In this document: one piece after another, positions 24,532 through 31,896 of the stretch
How positions within the stretch are numbered: position 1 is the first letter of the stretch
Layout: the number at the start of each line of letters is the position of its first letter
Source: Streptomyces sp. I05A-00742
GTDB taxonomy: Bacteria; Actinomycetota; Actinomycetes; Streptomycetales; Streptomycetaceae
Assembly: GCF_013055795.1 (NCBI RefSeq)
Contig: NZ_JABETO010000046.1
Coordinates: forward strand, 1-44,808
Length of the DNA: 44,808 nt
Direction: 5' to 3'
Program-made: the position numbers and the translations under genes
The notes under the pieces: model-generated
Told to the model about the DNA's origin: nothing
Seen by the model: the letters and a program-made list of their open reading frames with translations, nothing else
The model's database searches: none

Positions 24532-25014
24532 GTGCGCGGGGCAGCACAGATCACGGGGGCGGCCCTCATGGCCGCTGTGCTGATGACGGGGTGCTCGAAC
24601 GGCGGTGACGGCAAGAAGGGTGACGGCCAGAAGGACGACAGGGCCGACGTGCAGCCGACCCGGGTGACCCAGCAGTCGGGCGGCGCTGCCGAGAGCAAGC
24701 GGCGCGGCAGCTCCCGTGAGGGCGTCTTCCTGGCGCGGACCCCCGAAGGACCGGTCGCCCTGAGCATGGCCGCCGGGAAGGCGGCCCTGGTCTCCGACGG
24801 CGGCAAGCGCACCTGCACGGGCTCCGTCGACGGCACGTCCCTGATGCTCAAGTGCACCGACAACGACACCAGGCGCACCGTGGGCCTCATCGAGAAGTCC
24901 GATGCCACGTCCATGGTCGTCTCCTGGGAGGGCGGGCCGAAGGAGACCTTCGTCCGCCGGGGCGACGGCGGCCCGGTGCCCGGCGGGCCGAAGGGCCTCC
25001 CCAAGGCCGGCTGA
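24532..25014 (+). CDS. Small secreted lipoprotein of unknown function
   Basis: The 160-residue product of GTG 24532 has a signal peptide ending in the lipobox LMTGC, so Cys at about residue 20 would be lipidated and the protein held on the outer face of the membrane. A charged Gly/Lys/Asp linker (SNGGDGKKGDGQKDDRAD) follows, then a compact domain with GVFLARTPEGPVALSMAAGKAALVSDGG and one Cys pair (TCTGSV and LKCTDN) that may form a disulfide. GGAG lies 7 nt before the start. It ends only 7 bp from the lasso exporter gene, which is convergent. I do not recognise a family. Confidence 0.72.
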   Translation: MRGAAQITGAALMAAVLMTGCSNGGDGKKGDGQKDDRADVQPTRVTQQSGGAAESKRRGSSREGVFLARTPEGPVALSMAAGKAALVSDGGKRTCTGSVDGTSLMLKCTDNDTRRTVGLIEKSDATSMVVSWEGGPKETFVRRGDGGPVPGGPKGLPKAG

Positions 25015-25021
25015 CCCGGGC

Positions 25022-26839
25022 TCAGCCCGTCCGCAGCACCTGTGCGGCGGCCAGCTCCCGGTAGGCGGCACAGCCGGACAGCAGCTCCTCGTGCCGCCCC
25101 GAGGCGACGGCGCGGCCCTCGTCCAGGACGACGATGCGGTCGGCGTTCTGCACGGTGGACAGCCGGTGGGCGATCACCAGCAGGGCGCACTCGCGGGTGA
25201 TGTCCCGCATCACCCGTCCCAGCGCCGCCTCGTTGACCGCGTCCAGCTGGGACGTCGGCTCGTCGAGCAGCAGCAGCGCGGGGCGGGTGAGCAGGGCCCG
25301 GGCCAGCGCCACCCGCTGCCGCTCGCCGCCCGACAGGGTGCCGCCCCGCTCCCCGACCGCCCCGTCGAGCCCGCCCGGCAGCCGGTCCACCACCTCGGTG
25401 AGGCGGACGAGTTCGACCACCCGCCGCACCTCGGCACGGGTCGCCCAGGGCACGGCGTAGGTGATGTTGTCCCACAGGGAGCCGTGGACGACGTGGGTGT
25501 TCTGGTCGACGACGGCGATGCGGGCCCGGCACTCCGCACGGCTCATCCCGGCGGCGGGCCGGCCGTCGAAGAGCAGCCGGCCGGCGTCCGGTTCGTGGAA
25601 GCGGGCGGCCAGGGCGAAGACCGTGCTCTTCCCCGCGCCCGACCTGCCCACCAGCGCGACCTGCCGGTGCGGCGGCACCTCCAGGGAGAGACCGCGCAGC
25701 ACCGGGCTGCCGGGGCGGTAGCCGAACCGGACGTCCTCCAGGGCGAGGACGGGGGCGGCAGGGCCGGCGGCGGGAGGGGCGGCGGCGGGAGCGGCCGGGA
25801 GCGTGCGGGCGCGCCCGGTCCGCCCGTCCGGTCCGCCCGGCGCATCCGGTTCATCAGGTTCTTCCGGTTCCGCCGGGAGGGCGAGTGCCTCCTCCACGCG
25901 CCGGAGGGCTCCCGCTCCCCGCTGGATCAGCCCCGCCGCACGGAACACCGACGACAGCGGCACCACCAGATAACTGGCGTACAGCAGGAAGGCGACCAGA
26001 TCGCCGAGGCTGTTGGCGTGCCCGTTCACCCGCAGGCCGCCGATGACCAGGACGAGCAGGAACGAGCCGTGGACGGCCAGTTCGACCGCCGGGCTCATCA
26101 CCGACGCCAGCCGCGCGGTGCGGACGCCGGCGCCGTACGCCGCGTCGACGCGCGCCCCGATCCGGGCCGCCTCGCGCTCCTCGGCCCGGTGCACCCGGAC
26201 CATCGGCAGGGCGCCCAGGGCCCGTTCGAGATCGGCCGCGACCGCCCCGACCGCGCCCTGCATCCGCTCCGAGGCCGTACGGATCCCGGTGAGGACGCAG
26301 GTCACCACCGCGGCCGCCGCCGCCACCGTGAGGGCGACCAGGAGCAGCAGCAGCGGGTCGAGCCAGAACATCAGCGCCACGGCCCCCACCGAGACCAGCG
26401 AACCGGTGATCAGGTCCACCAGCGCCTGGGAGACGACCTCGCGCAGCACGGTGGTGTCGACGGTGACCCGGGAGATGAGGTCGCCGGTCCGGTGCCGCTC
26501 GTACTCCCGCATCTCCAGCCGCAGCAGCCGGCCGACCAGGCCGTGGCGCAGCCCGCGGACGATGCCCTCGCCCATCCGCTCCAGGAGGAAGCGGCCCACC
26601 GACGCCGTGGCGGCCTCGGCCACGAACAGCGCGCCGAGGAACAGCAACGGCCACAGCATCCGCCCGTCGGCGCTCGCGTCCACGATCCGCTTGGCGAGCA
26701 GCGGCTGCGCCAGCCCCAGCGCCGAACCCACCAGGGTGAGCACGGTGGCGGTGACCAGCGCCGCACGGTGTCCGGCGGTCAGCCGGAACATCGTGCGGAC
26801 CGCGCCCGGCCCGTGCCGCCCGGACCCGGCCCCCGTCAC
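25022..26839 (-). CDS. lasD: Lasso peptide ABC exporter with fused membrane and ATPase domains
   Basis: The 605-residue half-transporter would export the mature lasso peptide and may protect the producer. The membrane domain (about 15-300) has six helices, with LVTATVLTLVGSALGLAQPLLAKRIVD at the start. The ATPase domain (about 350-600) has Walker A LVGRSGAGKST, the signature LSGGERQRVALARALL, Walker B LLLLDEPTS and the switch HRLST. GTG 26839 overlaps the stop of lasB2 as GTGA, so I take this start over the longer open frame. Last gene of the lasso operon; a Pro/Ala-rich linker of about 40 residues joins the two domains. Confidence 0.9.
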   Translation of the reverse strand: MTGAGSGRHGPGAVRTMFRLTAGHRAALVTATVLTLVGSALGLAQPLLAKRIVDASADGRMLWPLLFLGALFVAEAATASVGRFLLERMGEGIVRGLRHGLVGRLLRLEMREYERHRTGDLISRVTVDTTVLREVVSQALVDLITGSLVSVGAVALMFWLDPLLLLLVALTVAAAAAVVTCVLTGIRTASERMQGAVGAVAADLERALGALPMVRVHRAEEREAARIGARVDAAYGAGVRTARLASVMSPAVELAVHGSFLLVLVIGGLRVNGHANSLGDLVAFLLYASYLVVPLSSVFRAAGLIQRGAGALRRVEEALALPAEPEEPDEPDAPGGPDGRTGRARTLPAAPAAAPPAAGPAAPVLALEDVRFGYRPGSPVLRGLSLEVPPHRQVALVGRSGAGKSTVFALAARFHEPDAGRLLFDGRPAAGMSRAECRARIAVVDQNTHVVHGSLWDNITYAVPWATRAEVRRVVELVRLTEVVDRLPGGLDGAVGERGGTLSGGERQRVALARALLTRPALLLLDEPTSQLDAVNEAALGRVMRDITRECALLVIAHRLSTVQNADRIVVLDEGRAVASGRHEELLSGCAAYRELAAAQVLRTG

Positions 26840-27282
26840 GGCAGCGGCCGTTCCCGGGGCGCAGGGCCGGGTGCCACGGCGACCAGACGGCTGAAGTAGT
26901 CGTCCGGAACTCCCTCGTCCACCGGCCGGCCCTCCGCCTCCACCCAGGCGTGCGCGCTGAACGGCGGCACCACGCGCACCCCGGTGCACCACGTCGGCCA
27001 GCTGCCGCCGAGCCGGCACAGCAGGGCCGTGCCGAGTGACCGAGGCAGACAACCGCGCGGCCCCGCGCAGTACAGGCTGACCGCGCACACCGCCCGCCGC
27101 GCCGCCCCGGCCCGGGCGTACGAGGCGGGCACGGCCCCCCGGCGGAGCAGCGCGAGCACCGCGCGGAGGTGCCGGGGCGGCAGCAGGGCGAGCGGGAAGG
27201 CGGCGGCCAGGGCGAGCCGGGCGGCCAGCCGCCGGGGGAGCGGGACGCCGGACGGCCGGACGAGCGCGCTGGGTGTGGTCAT
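26836..27282 (-). CDS. lasB2: Lasso peptide leader peptidase, transglutaminase-like (B2 protein)
   Basis: The 148-residue protein removes the leader from the precursor. It belongs to the transglutaminase-like (PF13471) peptidases: the nucleophile Cys78 sits in GPRGCLPRSL, His111 in SAHAWVEAEG and Asp122 in RPVDEG, giving a Cys-His-Asp triad. It starts inside the lasB1 stop codon (ATGA overlap) and its own stop overlaps lasD (GTGA), so B1, B2 and D are translated as a coupled series. In this class the leader-binding domain is a separate protein, here LasB1. Confidence 0.92.
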   Translation of the reverse strand: MTTPSALVRPSGVPLPRRLAARLALAAAFPLALLPPRHLRAVLALLRRGAVPASYARAGAARRAVCAVSLYCAGPRGCLPRSLGTALLCRLGGSWPTWCTGVRVVPPFSAHAWVEAEGRPVDEGVPDDYFSRLVAVAPGPAPRERPLP

Positions 27283-27533
27283 GCCGCGAGCCCCGACGCG
27301 CGCAACTCCGCGACCAGGGCGGCGACGTCCTCGGCGGCCCGGTCCCGGCCCACGGCGAACTCGGCGACGAGCGCGTCGATCGCGTCCGTCTCCTCGCCGC
27401 CGTTCAGCAGGGTGCGGACGACGAGTGTGCCGGTGGGATTGAGCTCCCAGTACAGGCCCTTGCGCTGGTCGAGCAGGACGGTGCCGTAGTCGGTCTCCGC
27501 CGTGGCGACGTCCGTGGTGAACCGCAGTGCCAT
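27279..27533 (-). CDS. lasB1: Lasso peptide leader-recognition protein, PqqD-like RRE (B1 protein)
   Basis: The 84-residue protein is a stand-alone RiPP recognition element. It has the PqqD-like fold pattern: beta strands (ALRFTTDVATAETDYGTVLLDQRKGLYWELNPTG), then helices (TLVVRTLLNGGEETDAIDALVAEFAVGRDRAAEDVAALVAELRASGLA). Such proteins bind the YxxP region of the leader and deliver the precursor to the peptidase and cyclase. ATG 27533 is chosen because AGGAAGGGAAG lies just upstream and it matches the family length; the longer frame overlaps lasC. The gap after lasC is 53 bp and contains a perfect 18-bp palindrome. Confidence 0.9.
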   Translation of the reverse strand: MALRFTTDVATAETDYGTVLLDQRKGLYWELNPTGTLVVRTLLNGGEETDAIDALVAEFAVGRDRAAEDVAALVAELRASGLAA

Positions 27534-27548
27534 GGGGCTTCCCTTCCT

Positions 27549-27566
27549 GCGGACGCCGGCGTCCGC
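27549..27566. promoter_or_regulatory. Perfect 18-bp palindrome between lasC and lasB1
   Basis: GCGGACGCC-GGCGTCCGC reads the same on both strands with no spacer. It lies in the only sizeable gap inside the lasso operon, just upstream of the lasB1 ribosome-binding site. It may be an operator or a transcript hairpin that sets the ratio of precursor and cyclase to the downstream genes. Confidence 0.5.
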
Positions 27567-27586
27567 GGTCGTGGGGTCCGGGCCGG

Positions 27587-29419
27587 TCAGCGGCCGGGGG
27601 CGAGGGTCCGCAGCCACACCTCGCAACCGATCGTGGAGTAGAGGATCGCCTCGGTCAGACCGGGCGCGGAGGGCCGCCGGGCGAGGTCCGTCAGGGCGCG
27701 GGCGTCCACCAGCCCCAGCCGGGCCAGGTGCGAGTCCTCCCAGAGCTTCACCAGGTCACCCCGGTGCTCCCGCAGCCCGTTCGAGGCGTCCATCGACGCG
27801 TGCGCCTTGTCGGTGCGGGCCAGACAGGCGTCCGGGACGATCCCGTGCATGGCCGCTCCCAGCAGGGGTTTGTAGGCCCACGGCGTGACGCGTTCGCGCG
27901 GGTCGACGGCGAGGCACGCCTCGATCACCCGGTCGTCGAAGAACGGGGACGCCATCGGCAGCCCCGTCCGCGCGGCCATCAGGTCCCATTGGCGGACGAT
28001 CCGGGTGCAGATCCGGATCTGCTCCAGGTCCTGGTGCAGTCCGCGGTCGGGATGGAGCGGTTCCGCGGTCCCGGCGGCCGAGCGCAGGGCCCGCCGGACG
28101 GCGTCGGCGGCCTCGGGGGTGACCCAGTCGAACAGCCGGGGCGGAGTACCCCAGCCCAGCGCCCCCGCGGCGCCGGGCGGCAGCGGGTCGCGCAGCCGCG
28201 CCGCCGTGCCGGCCAGCCAGCGGCCGTAGGGGCGCGAGTCGGCGAGGGTGCGCGCGGCCGGGCCGAGCGGCCACTGGTAGAGGGTGCGGAAGCCGCGCAG
28301 CCGCCGCAGCGCGAACCATGGACGCGTCCGCAGCAGCCGGTGGTAGTAGCCCTCCGAACACCAGGCCACATGGTCGCCGCCGATGCCCGTCAGATGCACC
28401 GTGCTGCCCCGCCGGGCGAGGTCCGGCAGGTGGTGCAGCACCCGGGCCCGGTCCATGACGCCGATGGTCGGCTCGTCCATCGGGTCGTCGATGCCCAGCA
28501 GGTCGGTGTAGACGAGCGGGGACTCGTCCGCGTCCCACACCACGTGCTCGGCCTCCGGGAGGTGGCGCGCGGCGCGCCGGGCCCAGTACAGATCGCTGTC
28601 GGCGGGGTCGCGCCCCGGCCAGGTACTGGCGACGACCCGGGCCGGGGAGGCCGCGGCCAGGAAGCAGACGGACGTGGAGTCGAGGCCGCCGGACAGATCG
28701 CAGCTGACCACGCCGCCCCGGTGGGTGCGGGCCGCCACGGCCTCGGTGAGCGCCCGGCGCACCAGCTGCGCGCCACCGGCCATCGAACGCACCGGTTCGG
28801 GCGGCGTCCACCAGCGGGAACACCGGGCCGAACGCCCGTCGCGGCTCACGTACAGGGCCTGTTCGGCGGGGACGGCGGTGACGCCCCGCCAGAGCGAGGT
28901 CGTGAAGAGGGGGTGGGGGACCGGCCACAGCAGCCGTACGGCCAGCTCCTCCTCGTCGGGTGCGGAGCCCAGGGCGCGGGCGAGCGGCCCGGCGTCGCTC
29001 GCGGCCACCTCGACGCCGTCGACGGTGGCCCGGAAGACCAGGCGGAGGCCGGACGCCGTGCCCTGGACGCGGACGGCGCCGTCCAGCGCGGCCACGAGGT
29101 GGAAGCTGCCGGGCAGGGTGCGGGCCAGGCGGTCCAGGGCGGTCAGGTCGCGCAGCCCGTCCGCCTGCCGCCGGAGCTCCTCGCGCCGGACGGGACAGCA
29201 GCCGACCGCCGCGAGGGCGGCCCGGCGGGTCCGGACGGCGATGACGTCCTGGTCGTGCCAGTGGCCGGCGATCCAGGGCCGGCCGGAGGGATGGGGGATG
29301 ATCCGGGTGTCCCGGCGGATGAGGGAGCGGGCCGCGGCGAGCGCGTCCTCGCAGTCCGGAAGGACCACGAAACGCGCCGCACCCGGGCCCGCTCCCCCCG
29401 CCTCGCGAGGCGTCGGCAT
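27587..29419 (-). CDS. lasC: Lasso peptide cyclase, asparagine-synthetase-like
   Basis: The 610-residue enzyme activates the side chain of the ring acid (predicted Asp8) with ATP and closes the macrolactam with the N-terminal amine. The PP-loop of asparagine synthetases is present as SCDLSGGLDSTSVCFLA (about residues 246-262). Downstream are LTGIGGDHVAWCSEGYY, PMASPFFDDRVIEACLAV and TPWAYKPLLGAAM, typical of the cyclase family. The N-terminal domain resembles the amidotransferase domain of AsnB but lacks the catalytic N-terminal Cys, as usual for lasso cyclases. It begins 24 bp after the precursor gene. Confidence 0.93.
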   Translation of the reverse strand: MPTPREAGGAGPGAARFVVLPDCEDALAAARSLIRRDTRIIPHPSGRPWIAGHWHDQDVIAVRTRRAALAAVGCCPVRREELRRQADGLRDLTALDRLARTLPGSFHLVAALDGAVRVQGTASGLRLVFRATVDGVEVAASDAGPLARALGSAPDEEELAVRLLWPVPHPLFTTSLWRGVTAVPAEQALYVSRDGRSARCSRWWTPPEPVRSMAGGAQLVRRALTEAVAARTHRGGVVSCDLSGGLDSTSVCFLAAASPARVVASTWPGRDPADSDLYWARRAARHLPEAEHVVWDADESPLVYTDLLGIDDPMDEPTIGVMDRARVLHHLPDLARRGSTVHLTGIGGDHVAWCSEGYYHRLLRTRPWFALRRLRGFRTLYQWPLGPAARTLADSRPYGRWLAGTAARLRDPLPPGAAGALGWGTPPRLFDWVTPEAADAVRRALRSAAGTAEPLHPDRGLHQDLEQIRICTRIVRQWDLMAARTGLPMASPFFDDRVIEACLAVDPRERVTPWAYKPLLGAAMHGIVPDACLARTDKAHASMDASNGLREHRGDLVKLWEDSHLARLGLVDARALTDLARRPSAPGLTEAILYSTIGCEVWLRTLAPGR

Positions 29420-29443
29420 TCAGACCTCTGTCTCCGTCCGGCC

Positions 29444-29554
29444 TCAGTTCTTGCTGAGGATCAGACGGTCGTTGCCCGAGGTGCGGAGGAAGCCGGTCTT
29501 GGCCCGGAAGGTGCCGCGCCGGATCAGCGTGGGAGCCTCGTACGTCTTCTTCAT
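29444..29554 (-). CDS. lasA: Lasso peptide precursor, predicted citrulassin-like core
   Basis: The 36-residue precursor starts at ATG 29554, with AAAGGAG 7 nt upstream. Leader (1-21): MKKTYEAPTLIRRGTF then RAKTG, with Tyr5 (-17), Pro8 (-14) and Thr20 (-2), the conserved leader positions of actinobacterial lasso peptides. Predicted core (22-36): FLRTSGNDRLILSKN. Asp8 would close an eight-residue ring with Phe1; the tail is RLILSKN. As I recall, citrulassin A has LLGLAGNDRLVLSKN, so 10 of 15 positions agree, including GNDRL and LSKN. Arg9 is the residue citrullinated in citrulassin A; Arg3 here is new. The longer 77-codon frame is rejected because its extra part lacks a start signal. Confidence 0.93.
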   Translation of the reverse strand: MKKTYEAPTLIRRGTFRAKTGFLRTSGNDRLILSKN

Positions 29555-30014
29555 GACGTCTCCTTTTGTGGGAGTACCTTTTCCGCCCGGAAATCCGTCG
29601 CGGTCGACTGCGCTCACCTGGGGAGATGCACCCCGGCACATGGGTGGGAACCGCTTCGGCGCAGGGCGTATGGCCATGCTATCCGCGCCAAAAGGATCCA
29701 GTACGGTTCACATCCGATAATCACGGCGGAAGTGGGGGTGCGGCGCTTTCTGCGCGCCGGTTACCGGGATGTAATGCACCGGGGGTGAAATCAGGGAAAG
29801 CGGAGGTGATCGTCGGGGCCGCCCCGCCGCGGCCTTTTCTTCGGGGAGCGGATAAATATTCGTTCGGCGAGGGCCCGGAATGCCTGCCGCCGGACCCGGA
29901 AAATCCGGAAAATCGGTGTTTGGGGGTCGGGGACCGGACACCCGGGGCCGGGAGTCGGCCACATCGTGGACACGGCTTGGGAAGATCGTCGCACCGCTGG
30001 TTAACTTGACCGGT
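29555..30014. other. 460-bp intergenic region between divergent lasA and metF
   Basis: No gene is supported here. The region is less GC-rich than its surroundings (for example GATAAATATTCG at about 29850) and contains a 9-bp tandem repeat, CCGGAAAAT (29896-29904 and 29905-29913). It must hold the lasso operon promoter on the minus strand and the metF promoter at its right end. I could not pick a convincing -35/-10 pair for lasA. No transposase remnant, tRNA or attachment-site repeat is seen. Confidence 0.6.
29977..30006 (+). promoter_or_regulatory. Likely leaderless promoter of metF
   Basis: TTGGGA (29977-29982) and TTAACT (30001-30006) form a -35/-10 pair with an 18-nt spacer. The -10 box ends 8 nt before the metF ATG, and no Shine-Dalgarno sequence intervenes, so transcription probably starts at the start codon. 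Confidence 0.5.
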
Positions 30015-30932
30015 ATGGCCCTCGGCACTGCCTCCACCAGGACTGATCACGCACGGACCGTGCGTGACCTGCTCGCGTCGGGCGAGCGCTCGTACTCCTT
30101 CGAATTCGCGGCCCCGAAGACCGACAAAGGCGAGCGGACGCTCTGGAACGCCATCCGGCGGATCGAGGCCGTCGCCCCCACCTTCGTCTCCGTGACCTAC
30201 GGCGCCGGCGGGTCGTCCCGCGAGGGCACCGTGCGCGCGACGGAGCGCATCGCGACCGACACCACCCTGACCCCCGTCGCCCACCTCACCGCCGTCAACC
30301 ACTCCGTGGCGGAGCTCCGCAACGTCATCGGGCAGTACGCGGACGTCGGCATCCGCAATATGCTCGCCCTGCGCGGCGACCCGCCCGGCGACCCCACCGG
30401 GGAGTGGGTGCGGCACCCCAAGGGGCTGGACCACGCGGTCGAACTGGTCCGCCTCATCAAGGAGTCCGGCGACTTCTGCGTCGGCGTCGCCGCCTTCCCC
30501 GAGATGCACCCCCGTTCCACCGACTGGGACACCGACGTCCGCCACTTCGTGGCCAAGTGCCGCGCGGGCGCCGACTTCGCCATCACCCAGATGTTCTTCC
30601 ACGCCGAGGACTACCTGCGGCTGCGCGACCGCGTCCAGGCGGCCGGCTGTGCGACGCCGATCATCCCGGAGATCATGCCCGTCACCAACGTCCGGCAGAT
30701 CGAACGGTTCGCCCAGCTCAGCAACGCGGCGTTCCCCGCCGGCCTCGCCGAGCGGATCCGCGGGGTGAAGGACGATCCGGCGGCTGTACGCTCGATCGGG
30801 ATCGAGTACGCGACGGAGCTGTGTGCCCGGTTGATGGCCGAGGAGACTCCGGGGCTGCATTTCATTACCCTGAACCACTCCACGGCCACCCTGGAAATCT
30901 ACGAGAACCTGGGACTGCACCAGCGGTCCTGA
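30015..30932 (+). CDS. metF: Methylenetetrahydrofolate reductase
   Basis: The 305-residue TIM-barrel flavoprotein reduces 5,10-methylene-THF to 5-methyl-THF for methionine synthesis. Conserved segments: YSFEFAAPKTDKGERTLW (catalytic Glu in SFEF), FVSVTYGAGGSSREGT, PVAHLTAVNHS, RNMLALRGDPPGDP (FAD contact), CVGVAAFPEMHP, KCRAGADFAITQMFF and PIIPEIMPVTN. ATG 30015 gives the family length; the upstream open frame is not supported. It is divergent from the lasso cluster and probably predates its arrival. The next gene follows after 40 bp. Confidence 0.95.
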   Translation: MALGTASTRTDHARTVRDLLASGERSYSFEFAAPKTDKGERTLWNAIRRIEAVAPTFVSVTYGAGGSSREGTVRATERIATDTTLTPVAHLTAVNHSVAELRNVIGQYADVGIRNMLALRGDPPGDPTGEWVRHPKGLDHAVELVRLIKESGDFCVGVAAFPEMHPRSTDWDTDVRHFVAKCRAGADFAITQMFFHAEDYLRLRDRVQAAGCATPIIPEIMPVTNVRQIERFAQLSNAAFPAGLAERIRGVKDDPAAVRSIGIEYATELCARLMAEETPGLHFITLNHSTATLEIYENLGLHQRS

Positions 30933-30972
30933 CGGCCCGCCGGTCGCGGCGGCCGGACGAGAGAGGCGACTC

Positions 30973-31860
30973 ATGGGCTGGACGGTCCTCTACTTCGCGT
31001 TCGGCGTCGTCGCGCTCTGGCTGCTCGCCGAGGTGCTGCTGCAGTACAAGGCGCGGCTGCGCTGGCGGCTGCTCGCCTTCACCGGCTTCCTCGGCGTGGT
31101 GGCCGGAGTGGTCATCCCCTCCGTGGCGGTCATCGCGGTGGGCGCGATCGCCTTCGCGATCGGCCAGGTCTACGTCACGCTCTCCTTCCGGCGCGGCTTC
31201 TCCGCCGGCTGGTCCCTCCGGCGCAAGGGCCGGGGGGACGACGGCCCTGCCGCCGCTCCGGAGGCTCCGGCCGCCCCGGGCCGGTCCGGCCGCCGCCGGG
31301 GCCGCGGCGAGCGGAACGCCGGGACGCCCGCCCCCGCGCCGCCCGCCCCCGGCACCCCCGGTGCCGGCAAGCGGCTGACGGCCGCCGAGGCCGACGCCGC
31401 GACCGCCATGATGCCCGCCGTGCCCCAACAGCCCACGACCGAGCGCCCGGTGCCCGGCGACGCCTTCCCGCCGGCCGAGGAGACCGCGACCGTCTTCGGC
31501 GTCTACGACCCGCCCGCCGCGTACGACAGTGCCGCACCCGGCGGCTACAGCGCCGAGCACACCGGTCAGTACGGGTACGGGCAGGAGCAGGGGCAGTACG
31601 CCGCCTACTCCGACCCGTATATCGCGGCTCATCCGCCGGCGTATGAGCAGTACGACGCGTACGGGCAGCAGGGTGCCTACGGCGCGTATCCGCAGCCGTA
31701 TCCGCAGGGCGGTGAGGGGTATGCGTCTGCTCCTGCTCCTGCCCCTGCTCCGTCCCAGCAGTACGACATGGACACCCCGCCCGGGGGCGTGTGGGTGCCG
31801 CAGCAGCGGGGGACGGAGGCGGGGCCGCAGCCGCGGGATCAGCAGGGGTACGGGTACTGA
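30973..31860 (+). CDS. Membrane protein with a long Pro/Gly/Tyr/Gln-rich cytosolic tail
   Basis: The 295-residue protein has two membrane helices at the N-terminus (about 4-22, VLYFAFGVVALWLLAEVLL, and about 35-66), then a basic segment (RRKGRGDD; GRRRGRGER). About 190 residues of low complexity follow, ending in many Tyr-Gly, Gln-Tyr and Ala-Tyr steps (GQYGYGQEQGQYAAYS, YDAYGQQGAYGAYPQPYPQ). Such tails are intrinsically disordered and resemble those of actinobacterial polar-growth and division proteins. I do not recognise a defined family. The last 240 bp use G/T-ending codons. It converges on the CrtI-like gene at hairpin element B. Confidence 0.75.
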   Translation: MGWTVLYFAFGVVALWLLAEVLLQYKARLRWRLLAFTGFLGVVAGVVIPSVAVIAVGAIAFAIGQVYVTLSFRRGFSAGWSLRRKGRGDDGPAAAPEAPAAPGRSGRRRGRGERNAGTPAPAPPAPGTPGAGKRLTAAEADAATAMMPAVPQQPTTERPVPGDAFPPAEETATVFGVYDPPAAYDSAAPGGYSAEHTGQYGYGQEQGQYAAYSDPYIAAHPPAYEQYDAYGQQGAYGAYPQPYPQGGEGYASAPAPAPAPSQQYDMDTPPGGVWVPQQRGTEAGPQPRDQQGYGY

Positions 31861-31862
31861 GG

Positions 31863-31896
31863 GGGTGCCCCCTCTGGGGGAGGGGCCGGGGCGCCC
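31863..31896. terminator. Hairpin element B, copy 2, between convergent genes
   Basis: Outer arms GGGTGCCCC (31863-31871) and GGGGCGCCC (31888-31896, one G-T pair) enclose an inner GCCCCCTC/GAGGGGC stem. It fills the 36-bp gap between the two stop codons and is the reverse complement of the element after pfkA. Confidence 0.75.

Noticed and set aside
25022..29554. Interpretation of the AsnB-like gene as asparagine synthetase
   Set aside because: It lacks the N-terminal catalytic Cys and lies between a precursor peptide and RRE, peptidase and exporter genes, which identifies it as a lasso cyclase.
29444..29677. 77-codon version of the lasso precursor with a 41-residue N-terminal extension
   Set aside because: The internal ATG at 29554 has AAAGGAG at the right distance and places Tyr and Pro at the conserved leader positions of a short leader; the extension has no such support.
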